From the NCBI GenBank assembly GCA_964555935.1, contig CAZKUN010000066.1, forward strand, positions 1 through 38,893: a stretch of DNA of 38,893 bases, given 5' to 3'. The translations under genes were made by a program, and so were the position numbers. The stretch's first letter is position 1; each line of letters starts with the position of its first letter. Positions 1 through 7,737 of the stretch are shown piece after piece. The notes below the pieces were generated by a model. That model did no database searches and was not told the origin of the DNA. It worked only from the letters and a program-made list of their open reading frames with translations. This stretch comes from CAZKUN01 sp964555935 (lineage in GTDB: Bacteria > Armatimonadota > Zipacnadia > Zipacnadales > VGFC01).

Positions 1-1
1 C

Positions 2-652
2 GACCACGAGCGGGTGGATAGGCCGCTGACGCGCGACGTTCAGTTGGTCAGCAGCCGCGACGGGGAGTTGTGGTGGCGCGCGGGCGGGCGCCAGACCTTC
101 ATCCCCTGTGGGCCCGAGGGGACCTGGGACGGCAAGCTGCTCGACATCAACTCGGGTGCCCCGGTGCTGGTGGACGACACGCTGTGGTTCTACTACGGAG
201 GTCGCAGCTACCCGCACAGCACTCACCCGCGGTTCTTCCCCTGGGACGGAGAGCGCACGGTCGGGATCGGTCTCGCCACGCTCAGGCGAGACGGGTTCGT
301 GTCATACGATGCCGGCAGCGCGGGTGGCACGCTGCTGACGAAGCCCATCTCCTTCGATCAGGCGTCACGGCTGCACCTCAATGTCGAGGCCCCGCGCGGA
401 GAGCTGCGCGTCGAGGTCGTGGCTGTCGACGAGTATCCGGACGTGCCGAACAGTGACAAAGTCTGGCGTCACCAACACGGGGCCCCCTTGCCCAACCGGG
501 CGCTGGATCGGTGCATCCCGGTCACCGGAGACCATTTGGATGCCACTGTCACCTGGGCCGACGGCGCGGATATGGCGCCGCTCGCTAACCAGTGGATCGC
601 CTTGCGGTTCGAGCTGCGGCAGGCACGGCTCTATTCGTTCTGGTTTGACTGA
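2..652 (+). CDS. Beta-propeller glycoside-hydrolase-like protein, C-terminal part (5' truncated by window edge)
   Basis: The reading frame is open from the first bases (codons DHER precede the first possible start, a GTG at 14), so this is the 3' part of a longer gene. What remains resembles the last blades and C-terminal beta-sandwich of five-bladed propeller glycosidases of the GH32/GH43 type. It has an S-R-D-G-E-L-W blade motif, then WDGKLLDINSGAP, then an FYYGG strand, and ends in a sandwich-like tail. It aligns by eye with the frameshifted gene at 10156-11267: both show S/F-DG..W, WD...G.P, FYYGG, an RxGxVxYxAG-like strand, G.LLT.P and LNV. They are paralogues in one locus. No catalytic residues can be assigned because the N-terminal blades lie outside the window. 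Two amidohydrolase genes follow on the same strand, the first 86 bases downstream. Substrate is unknown. Confidence 0.8.
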   Translation, partial: DHERVDRPLTRDVQLVSSRDGELWWRAGGRQTFIPCGPEGTWDGKLLDINSGAPVLVDDTLWFYYGGRSYPHSTHPRFFPWDGERTVGIGLATLRRDGFVSYDAGSAGGTLLTKPISFDQASRLHLNVEAPRGELRVEVVAVDEYPDVPNSDKVWRHQHGAPLPNRALDRCIPVTGDHLDATVTWADGADMAPLANQWIALRFELRQARLYSFWFD

Positions 653-738
653 CAGTGACGCAAGCGTTGGCCACAGGCAGCCGATAGCCGGACGTCGAGG
701 TCCCAGAGGCCCGACCGGCGAAGTAGGCGCATCTACCA

Positions 739-1515
739 ATGGCAAACCGTATCGTCGACGTCCACACCCACCCTCAGTGGGAGCAGCCGTTCGAGCAGAT
801 GGCACACGTCCTGCGTCTCGCGGACAAGGTGGGCATCGGGCGGATCGTGGTGTTGGGGGGGAACCTGGGCTTCGGCTACCAGCCCATAGCCGAGCAGGTC
901 ATGGCGATCAACGATCTGACCATGCGTCTCGTCGACCGTTGGCCGGGGCGCTTGATCGGCTTCTGCCGCCTGAACGCGGGGTTGGACGATGCAGTCGTGG
1001 AACGTGAGGTCGAGCGCTGCATCCGCGATGGCAACCTGCGCGGCATCAAGTTGGCCGTCTGGCCGAATGCCCGCAGCGCTGAACTCGACGCGACGATGCA
1101 CCTGGCACAGGCGATGGGTCTGCCGGTGCTGCACCACTGCTGGTACAAGACGACGTGCAAGTACGAGGGCGAGTCGGACCCGACGGACATGGCTCACCTG
1201 GCGGCCCGCTTCCCGGAGGTCCGGATCGTCGTGGCTCACCTGACCGCCGCCGGGATGCGCGGCGTCCAGGACATCCGGCCCTACCCAAATCTCGCCATCG
1301 ATACGTCCGGGTCGCAATGCTTCTCGGGGATCGTCGAGTACGCCGTGTCCGTGCTCGGGGCCGACCGCATCCTGTTCGGCTCCGACATCCCCGGCCGCGG
1401 TTTCTCTGCGCAACTGGGCCGCATCTACGGCGCCAGCATCGGCGAGGCGGACAAGGCGAAGGTCCTCTACGGCAACGCGGAGCGCCTGTTGGGACGGCAG
1501 CCACCGACCGGGTGA
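739..1515 (+). CDS. Amidohydrolase-2 family metal-dependent hydrolase (TIM barrel)
   Basis: A 258-residue cytoplasmic protein without signal peptide. It matches the amidohydrolase-related family (PF04909; ACMSD and 2-pyrone-4,6-dicarboxylate lactonase relatives). Visible metal and active-site elements are D-V-H-T-H (His9, His11), Lys104 in GIKLAVWP, the His132-His133 pair, His167 in VVAHLTAAG, and Asp216 in LFGSDIPGRG. The C-terminus NAERLLG is typical of the family. Members hydrolyse lactones or decarboxylate ring acids. Beside secreted glycosidases, a sugar-lactone or dicarboxylate substrate is plausible but unproven. The next gene starts 48 bases downstream and belongs to the same superfamily, so the two are probably co-transcribed. 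The ATG at 739 follows a weak GTAGG-type ribosome site. Confidence 0.9.
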   Translation: MANRIVDVHTHPQWEQPFEQMAHVLRLADKVGIGRIVVLGGNLGFGYQPIAEQVMAINDLTMRLVDRWPGRLIGFCRLNAGLDDAVVEREVERCIRDGNLRGIKLAVWPNARSAELDATMHLAQAMGLPVLHHCWYKTTCKYEGESDPTDMAHLAARFPEVRIVVAHLTAAGMRGVQDIRPYPNLAIDTSGSQCFSGIVEYAVSVLGADRILFGSDIPGRGFSAQLGRIYGASIGEADKAKVLYGNAERLLGRQPPTG

Positions 1516-1563
1516 CCCGTGCCTGGTAGTGGAACGACCACGGACAGCAACAACGGGGCAGAC

Positions 1564-2325
1564 ATGCTTATCGACGTTAACACCTCTCTCGGCCACTGGC
1601 CGTTCATGCGCTTCGAGCAAGACACCGCCGGCAAGCTCGCCGATCACCTGGCCTCCGCCGGCGTCGATCGCGCCCTCGTGTCGGCCACTGAGGCCGCCTT
1701 GTTCCCGGACCCTCACATCCCCAACGGCGAGCTGTTCGCCGCCCTCGTTGACCAGGCGGTGCTGATGCCGTTGCCCACCATCGACCCAACCCTCTCGCAC
1801 TGGCGGGACTGCCTGGATACGTACGCCTTACTGCGCGCGCCCAATGCGGCCCGCGTCTTGCCAAACTACCACCGTTACACCCTCGACGCCCCCTGCGTCG
1901 ATGATCTGGCGTCCGCCCTGCTTGAGCGCGGGAAGGCGGTTCTGGTGGTGCAGATGCGCCTAGAGGATGAACGCAACCAGTACCCACTGATGCAGGTCCC
2001 GGGCGTGCCGGCCGATGATGTGCTGGGCCTCGCCCGCCGTCATCCGGACCTCGCGATCCTCTGTCTGTGTCCCTATCTCCACGAGGCCGTACAGTTGCTG
2101 AACGGCGCGCCGAACCTCCACGCAGACATCGCGTTCGTCGAGCTCCTCGACACGCTGGCCACGTTCGTCAGCGAGGTGTCGTCCGACCGCGTCTTCTTCG
2201 GGTCGCACACGCCGTTCCTCTATACGCGGGCCAACCTGATGAAGGTGGAACAGGCGACCGTCGATACCGAGACGCTTGCGGCAGTCACCGCCGGCAATGC
2301 GGCGCGCCTGTTCGGGCTCGAGTGA
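1564..2325 (+). CDS. Amidohydrolase-fold protein of the 'DVN..GxWPF' subfamily, canonical metal ligands missing
   Basis: A 253-residue cytoplasmic TIM-barrel protein starting MLIDVNTSLGHWPF. I chose the ATG at 1564 over an upstream GTG at 1519 because the family N-terminus begins exactly there and a GGGGCAGAC stretch precedes it. I recognise the subfamily from the D-V-N-x-S-x-G-x-W-P-F opening, NYHxYxLD (residues 101-108), RLEDERNQYPLM (132-143) and a C-terminal NAARLFGL. It lacks the HxH motif: D-V-N-T replaces D-x-H-x-H. The strand-6 region reads LCLCPYL without the usual His, and the last motif is FFGSHTPF (211-218) rather than GSDxP. From memory, relatives often have RTQHP where this has RNQYP. 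It may be a pseudoenzyme or a hydrolase with an alternative site. It lies 48 bases after another amidohydrolase gene. Confidence 0.85.
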   Translation: MLIDVNTSLGHWPFMRFEQDTAGKLADHLASAGVDRALVSATEAALFPDPHIPNGELFAALVDQAVLMPLPTIDPTLSHWRDCLDTYALLRAPNAARVLPNYHRYTLDAPCVDDLASALLERGKAVLVVQMRLEDERNQYPLMQVPGVPADDVLGLARRHPDLAILCLCPYLHEAVQLLNGAPNLHADIAFVELLDTLATFVSEVSSDRVFFGSHTPFLYTRANLMKVEQATVDTETLAAVTAGNAARLFGLE

Positions 2326-2641
2326 GGCCGGCGAAGGGAGGCCGCACCTCGCGTAGGGTCCCACAATTGATCCACTCGCTGTCGCCGGTCGCGCCGTGTC
2401 CGGTCGCGCCTTACGGGCTTCACTCGGGCGGCGTAGTGTCCGGAAACTCATCGTCCCTGGATTTGGGGGAATCTGGGGTCTCTGTCGGTAGCCGATATCG
2501 GGCCTTGCATTGGGTGGTTCCTGTGGTATCCTCCCGCTTTCGAGTGCATCTCGCCGCCCCGGAGGCTCGCATTGGACGAGAGTCGTTCCGCAAAGCCGTT
2601 TGGCTGAGACAGCATGCAGCGTGCGGACCAGGGAGGCGTGT
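2326..2641 (+). other. Intergenic region with possible promoter
   Basis: This 316-base gap separates the amidohydrolase pair from a secreted GH123-like gene. The only signals I can point to are a weak sigma70-like element at 2505-2532 and a GGGAGG ribosome site at 2631-2636. No coding fragment is recognisable on either strand. Confidence 0.4.
2505..2532 (+). promoter_or_regulatory. Possible sigma70-type promoter
   Basis: TTGCAT at 2505-2510 and TATCCT at 2527-2532 are separated by 16 bases and lie about 110 bases upstream of the ATG at 2642. The match is partial and was made by eye, so chance is a real possibility. Confidence 0.25.
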
Positions 2642-5020
2642 ATGCGAGGACTCTATCTTCTCACCATTGTGATGACGGGCGCGACGACGGCGGACTTGGC
2701 CTGTGCTGCCGAACTGATCTCGGCAGATCGCGTGCCGAAGCCCGCGAAGAACTACGTCGTGGCTGGGGACTTCCAACCCCCGGCAGCCGAACGCTGGCAG
2801 GGGTCAGGCATCCAGCTCACCGACACGACGAAGGTCGCCGGCACGCACTCTCTGCACCTGCACGGCAACGGCGTGGACTTGCGGCGCCGGGACATCTCGG
2901 TGCCCCTGAAGGTGGGGGAGACGTACACGCTGAGCGCCTGGATGCGGAGCCGTGACCTCGTGACGGCCGGCCCCGGTACACAGTCGTTCGGCGTCGGCAT
3001 CATGGTTATTGATGCGGGGTGGTTCTGGCAGGCACGCATCGGCCCGGCTGAACCGACGACCGACTGGCAGCGCTACTCGGTGACCTTTGTGGGCCCCCCC
3101 TCGGCGCACCACGACGAGCAGGCATTCCACGTGATGGCGCTCCTACCGAAGCAGGAGACGGGCGAGCTATGGGTCGACAACCTGCAGATCGAGGCTGGGG
3201 ATGCAGCCACGGACTTCAGCGCGAAGGCGCTCCCGGACCTCACTCGCGTCGTGGCCTCGGCAAACAAGCTCGATGCACGCCTCCGGGCCAGGAGCGCTGT
3301 GCTCGACCGCCTCTCGATCAACGCGGAGGCGGCGCGGCCTCTGGCGGCAGCCTGTGACGACCTGCGCGCGGACCTGAAGACCTTTGCCGCGCGGGTCGAG
3401 AGCTTCGACACGATCTCGGGCACGAGCTGGCGTGAGGCGATCGAGACCGTCGACCGAGTCGGCCGTCAGACCGCGGCCACTGCCTGGGCCACGTCCTGGA
3501 CCAATCCCTGGGAGCGGTATACGCGCTGGTACGTGCCGGCAGAGGTCGGCCATGCCGACGAGGGCCAGGTGGTCCTCGGCGTCAACGACTACGCGCCTCT
3601 GGCGTTGATGGTCACGAATCTGAGCGCCTCCGCGATGGAAATCCAGGCGCAGTTGCTGACCCGGGACGCTCCGCGCTCGCGGTTGCTCCGGAGCCCCGCC
3701 TGGGCCACCCTTCGGCAGGCACGCATGGTCGATGCCCTGGTCGGAAAACGCGGGGGATACCCAAGTGTCTTGTGCCGGCTGGATGAAGGGCATGTCCTGA
3801 CAGTCGGGGCAGGAGAAACCGCCCAGCTCTGGATCGATGTGGACAGCGCGGGTCTCGAGCCGGGCGACCACCGGGCTGACCTGGTCCTGACCCCCTACCA
3901 GGATGTCGAGCCGGCAACCATACCCATCACAGTACGCGTCCTGCCCGTTGTGCTCCCTGAGGTCTGTCCGGCGGAGGTCTTCTGCTTCGGCCTGGAACCG
4001 TTGGAGGGTCTCGGCGAGCGGGCCGCCAACATGACGGTCGAACAGATCGATGCCGTGCAGCGGCCGTGGCTGGAGGACATGGCCCGTCACGGCATCAATC
4101 GCGTGTTCCACCACACCCAACACTTCAGCCCCCGATTCGATAACAACGACGAACTGGCCGCTCCCCTGGACTACACGTGGCACGACAAGTTCCTGGAAGT
4201 CAAGCGGCGCTACATTCCGGACCTCGCCGGCGGCTACAGCGTGGGGCACTACCACCTGCCCAAGGCTGGGGACGCGAGCTACGAGCGTCGTTTTGCCGCG
4301 CTCATGCGCGCGTGGCTTGGGCATATGCGCGAGCGTGGCGTGGACATCAGCGATTTCCCGCTGGAGTTGTTCGACGAGCCATCCGGCGACACGCTTGTCA
4401 AGAACCGCGTTGCGCACCGGGTGCTCAAGGAGGTCTTCCCCCAGGCGAGGACCATGGCCGCGATCTCCCTGCGCGGGCCCGAGCACCTGAAGGCCATCGC
4501 CCCGATCATGGACATCATGGTTGTGAGCCCGGGCTTGTCTCCGGAAGCCGACCAGGCGTTGCGTGAGACCGGGAAAGAGGTCTGGACCTACGTGTGTGAT
4601 GGCAGCCTGGCGGACCTGCATCCGTACAGCTACTACCGGTTGCTGGCCTGGAAGACATGGGCGAAGGGCTACTCCGGCTTCGGTTTCTATTGGGCAACCT
4701 ATGGCATCGATTTCAGGTCACCGCGCAACAATCAGTACTCGCATTTCTACTACGGGCGCGAAGGCCCCATACCATCACGCGGCTGGCAGGGCTTTTGGCG
4801 GGGCACGCGGGATTGGGCCTATCTGCACGCTCTGCGCGAGGCGATCACCGCCGCCCGGCAGGCCGGCAGGGGCGGTGCCGCTACTGACGCTGAAAACCTG
4901 TTGCGACAGGCGGCGGCCGACGTCGTAGCAGACCCCGACGACGCTGCCCTCGCCGATACGTGGCGCGTCCGCTTGCTGGAGCAGATCTGTGAGCTGCAAG
5001 GGGACGCCGACGACAACTAG
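2642..5020 (+). CDS. Secreted CBM plus GH123-like/DUF4091 glycoside hydrolase
   Basis: A 792-residue secreted protein. The start at 2642 is set by GGGAGG at 2631-2636 and by the signal peptide MRGLYLLTIVMTGATTADLACAA. Residues ~35-200 form a CBM4/9-like jelly roll: NYVVAGDF, KVGETYTLSAWMRS, TTDWQRYSVTF, ELWVDNLQIEAG. A helical spacer and a beta-sandwich follow (~200-440). A GH123-like/DUF4091 TIM barrel spans ~440-740. The adjacent Asp578-Glu579 in ELFDEPSGD fits the Asp-Glu pair used by GH123 beta-N-acetylgalactosaminidases in substrate-assisted catalysis. The late barrel has WAKGYSGFGFYW, a common DUF4091 feature. It is one of four such proteins in the window, alike in the barrel but different in accessory domains. 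Hexosaminidase activity is inferred from the family; DUF4091 members are mostly uncharacterised. Confidence 0.9.
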   Translation: MRGLYLLTIVMTGATTADLACAAELISADRVPKPAKNYVVAGDFQPPAAERWQGSGIQLTDTTKVAGTHSLHLHGNGVDLRRRDISVPLKVGETYTLSAWMRSRDLVTAGPGTQSFGVGIMVIDAGWFWQARIGPAEPTTDWQRYSVTFVGPPSAHHDEQAFHVMALLPKQETGELWVDNLQIEAGDAATDFSAKALPDLTRVVASANKLDARLRARSAVLDRLSINAEAARPLAAACDDLRADLKTFAARVESFDTISGTSWREAIETVDRVGRQTAATAWATSWTNPWERYTRWYVPAEVGHADEGQVVLGVNDYAPLALMVTNLSASAMEIQAQLLTRDAPRSRLLRSPAWATLRQARMVDALVGKRGGYPSVLCRLDEGHVLTVGAGETAQLWIDVDSAGLEPGDHRADLVLTPYQDVEPATIPITVRVLPVVLPEVCPAEVFCFGLEPLEGLGERAANMTVEQIDAVQRPWLEDMARHGINRVFHHTQHFSPRFDNNDELAAPLDYTWHDKFLEVKRRYIPDLAGGYSVGHYHLPKAGDASYERRFAALMRAWLGHMRERGVDISDFPLELFDEPSGDTLVKNRVAHRVLKEVFPQARTMAAISLRGPEHLKAIAPIMDIMVVSPGLSPEADQALRETGKEVWTYVCDGSLADLHPYSYYRLLAWKTWAKGYSGFGFYWATYGIDFRSPRNNQYSHFYYGREGPIPSRGWQGFWRGTRDWAYLHALREAITAARQAGRGGAATDAENLLRQAAADVVADPDDAALADTWRVRLLEQICELQGDADDN

Positions 5021-5405
5021 CCGATGGGCGCGCCCCCGGCGACCGATCGCCTGGCCTCGCCAGCTCACCCATGCAGCCCAGAATCACGCCAACCTCGACC
5101 GGAGGGCCCGACGGGCGCGTGCGGCCGGGCCCGCCCGGACCTCGCTGGCGAGGCTTCGCTAACGGATCGGGAATCGGAGGAGGCGACTCATTGATCGGGC
5201 CAACCGCGCTCGTCGGATGGCTGGGCCGCGCGGCCCTTCTGGTGCCCGGGTACGGACCGGATCTGGTGAACGCAGCCATGCTGCGCCTCCTGGGCTTGCT
5301 GGATGAGCGCTACCCGTCTTTGGGCGTCGTGCCGGACACGCCCCTGCACAGGCGTGACGGCCTCGCCGGCGGGGCAGTGAGCGACTGACGATGGGAGACC
5401 AGTCC
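5021..5405 (+). other. Intergenic region with no convincing gene
   Basis: This gap of 385 bases holds an open frame at 5071-5388 (105 codons, rich in Pro, Gly and Arg at its start). Its central part, GWLGRAALLVPGYGPDLVNAAMLRLL, is fairly hydrophobic and might be a remnant of a lost gene, but I cannot assign it to a family. There is no good ribosome site in front. GGGAGA at 5393-5398 serves the next gene. Confidence 0.35.
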
Positions 5406-7361
5406 ATGACAGCCATGTTGACCTGCCTGGTTGCGCTCATCGGAACGCGGGTCGCGACCTGCCAGCCGGCGCCCACGATCGACCACGGCCCGGAGCTTCT
5501 GGTGAACGGGAGCTTCGAGACGGACGCGGATGGCGACGGCGTCCCCGATGGCTGGCGGCGCAACATACAGGGCGATGCGCAGGCAGACGTTGTGCTCGAG
5601 TCCGCGGAGGCGGCCGATGGTCGTCGGTGCATCCGCATTCAGTGGCATTCCGACGACGGCGCCATCCAGGCGCGGCTGATCCAGCACGTGCCGATTGAGC
5701 CGGGCAAGGTCTACGAGATCGCGTACTGGTACCGCAGCGCCCCTGACTCCCGTCTTCATGCTGACGTGCTGCTGACGGGCACGGGCCCCGCTTACCGGAA
5801 TTGGGGGCACGCGCCCACCGCGCGTTGGGCGCGGAAGACCGTCCGGTTCCTGATTCCCGAGCACGCCCGAGGCCAGAAGCCGACAGACATCGGCGAGGTG
5901 GGGGAAGCCGCGATCCTGGTCCAGAACCGGGGCACAGTGCCGATCTGGTACGATGGGATCTCGTTTAGAGAGACCAACCTGAGCGAGGCCGATCTTGGAC
6001 TTCTGGCAAGCGAAGTCCGGCTCAGCCCCAAGAGCTCAGACGACAGCGTCATCTTCCCGAACACCGGCAAGACCGAGTGCGCGTTCGGGGTGACCGTCAA
6101 GGCGCCAACCGCGGCCCATGATAGCCTGTCATTGGAGGTGCGCCTCGGTGTCGATGGCGGCCTGACGCCACTCGGGACATTCGGTGCCGACGTTGGTTCG
6201 GTCACCGCGCCCGTCTCGCGGCTGCCCGTGGGCAAATCACAGCTGATAGCGTACCTTTGGGACAAGCAAACCGGGGAGTTGTTGGCCGACCATCAACAGA
6301 CACTTGAGCGCTTCTCGCCCAGTGAAGTGCCGGCGGACATCGACCTGGAGAGCGCGCCGGCCTTTCATGACAAGGGGAAACGGTTCTTCCCGATCGGCGT
6401 GTTCGGGTTCGATCCGCCCCGGTTGCCTGAGCAGTGCGAGGAACTCAAGGCACGCGGCTTCAACACGATACACAGCTATGTGCCTGAGGGGACTGGGGCC
6501 TTTGCCGATCCGGCGCCCGTCCGGAAGTACCTGGACATGGCTCAGCGGTACGGCTTCCGCACGGCTATAGGGATGCCGCGGGGCATTGCGGAGAGCGACC
6601 GACAGCCGGAGTTAGTTCCATGGGTCCGAGAGTTCGGGGGGCATCCTACAGTTCTCTTCTTCTACACCGACGAGGTGGTCTGTATCCGCAGCTCGCCGGT
6701 CAGTAGAGTAGCGTCTCTGCAGCGTCTCCTGCATGAGGCCGTCCCAGGCGTCCCCTACATCCCCTATGAGCCTGCCGAGACGTACCTGATGCCGCACGTG
6801 GACGGGCTGATCTGGGGAGCCACCACAACGCGCTCCGAGGCCCTCGTATACCGGGCGCGGCTCGGAGCGCGCAAGCCGCACATCGCCGTTCAGCACGTCG
6901 ACCAGAACACGCTTCCTCCGCAGGGAGCGGAACAGGAATACCGGGTGTTTGCACCCGTTATCCACGGCGCCCGCGGATGGTTCCTCTTCTGCTGGTCGTG
7001 GGCGAAGTGGAACCGGGCGGACCCAGCCTACTTCGAGCGCATGCTGACGTCAGTGGAGCACCTCGCCGAGGTCGCTCCCGCCGTCGTGTCCGGCGAGCCA
7101 CTGCCTGATTGGACACCCACTATCACGGCCGAAGAGGGGTCGTCAGCGCTGCGTTGCGCGTCCGGGGAACGCGTCTACTTCCTCCTCGCGCCTTCGTCCC
7201 CGGACCGGGCAGCACGCGCAACGCTGTACGTCCCGGAGGGTGTGCATGGGCGGCGGATGTGGAGCGATGGCGACCCGGGCTTGGGCCCCGGCACCCACGA
7301 TCTCATGATTGAGCAGCGAACCGTTTCGGTGCTCGAGTTCAGGCGAACGGGTGACGGGTAG
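5406..7361 (+). CDS. Secreted carbohydrate-binding TIM-barrel protein, glycoside-hydrolase-like
   Basis: A 651-residue protein. The start at 5406 is preferred over the ATG at 5391 because GGGAGA (5393-5398) lies seven bases upstream and the signal peptide MTAMLTCLVALIGTRVATC begins there. Residues ~28-195 form a CBM-like jelly roll opening with NGSFETDADGDGVPDGW (34-50) and closing with IWYDGISFRE. A beta-sandwich linker follows. From ~320 a barrel begins: FFPIGVFGF, ELKARGFNTIHSYVPEG, YGFRTAIGMPRG. The adjacent Asp422-Glu423 in FFYTDEV sits where clan GH-A-like and GH123-like barrels carry an acid pair. A small beta domain ends the chain. The exact GH family is not recognisable. It is probably a retaining or substrate-assisted glycosidase, but that is inference. 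Its neighbours are all extracellular glycan-active proteins. Confidence 0.85.
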   Translation: MTAMLTCLVALIGTRVATCQPAPTIDHGPELLVNGSFETDADGDGVPDGWRRNIQGDAQADVVLESAEAADGRRCIRIQWHSDDGAIQARLIQHVPIEPGKVYEIAYWYRSAPDSRLHADVLLTGTGPAYRNWGHAPTARWARKTVRFLIPEHARGQKPTDIGEVGEAAILVQNRGTVPIWYDGISFRETNLSEADLGLLASEVRLSPKSSDDSVIFPNTGKTECAFGVTVKAPTAAHDSLSLEVRLGVDGGLTPLGTFGADVGSVTAPVSRLPVGKSQLIAYLWDKQTGELLADHQQTLERFSPSEVPADIDLESAPAFHDKGKRFFPIGVFGFDPPRLPEQCEELKARGFNTIHSYVPEGTGAFADPAPVRKYLDMAQRYGFRTAIGMPRGIAESDRQPELVPWVREFGGHPTVLFFYTDEVVCIRSSPVSRVASLQRLLHEAVPGVPYIPYEPAETYLMPHVDGLIWGATTTRSEALVYRARLGARKPHIAVQHVDQNTLPPQGAEQEYRVFAPVIHGARGWFLFCWSWAKWNRADPAYFERMLTSVEHLAEVAPAVVSGEPLPDWTPTITAEEGSSALRCASGERVYFLLAPSSPDRAARATLYVPEGVHGRRMWSDGDPGLGPGTHDLMIEQRTVSVLEFRRTGDG

Positions 7362-7676
7362 GACGTTGTGGATCGCGCGGCCAGGCTTCGCAGTAGCCGA
7401 GATAGCTGAGCAGGATGGGCCGCTCGTCGCCTTGTGTGCCGGAAGTACAGGGCATCATACTCCGGCCCACTGGAGGCCATCGGGGCGCAGGGACAGATGC
7501 TGAGTGGTGAGGAGTTGAGCGACCCGGGGGTCCTTGAACGCTACCGCGCGTTGATCATCGTGATGAACGCCGACCCCGGCCAGCAAGGCGCCGGCCTGCC
7601 CCCAGAGGCAAAGCAGAATACCGGCGACTACATCAAGGCCGGTGTGAGAGTCCTTCGTGCCTTCCCGTAAGCCACC
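7362..7676 (+). pseudogene. Decayed gene fragment, frameshifted
   Basis: Two short frames on the plus strand read like one degraded protein. The first, running in from about 7350, contains WIARPGFAVAEIAEQDGPLVAL. A frame change near 7430 leads to YSGPLEAIGAQG, LSGEELSDPGVLERYRALIIVMN and YIKAGVRVLRAFP, ending at a TAA near 7668. The alpha/beta pattern (a strand, 'dP.vL.rYraliv', then a helix) suggests a flavodoxin-like or amidotransferase-like fold such as those attached to glycosidases. There is no start codon with a ribosome site and no signal peptide. I treat it as a remnant; the family is not certain. Confidence 0.4.
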
Positions 7677-7737
7677 GGCGGGAAGATCACAGCGCATCGC
7701 TAAGTGCTGAGCCGATGAACTGGGAGCGTGTCTCGAT

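Noticed and set aside
3167..4621. A 484-codon minus-strand open frame inside the first GH123/DUF4091-like gene
   Set aside because: Antisense shadow; the plus-strand protein has a signal peptide, CBM and DEP motif.
5071..5388. A 105-codon plus-strand frame between two hydrolase genes
   Set aside because: There is no ribosome site and the start is of low complexity. A hydrophobic middle part could be a remnant but cannot be assigned.
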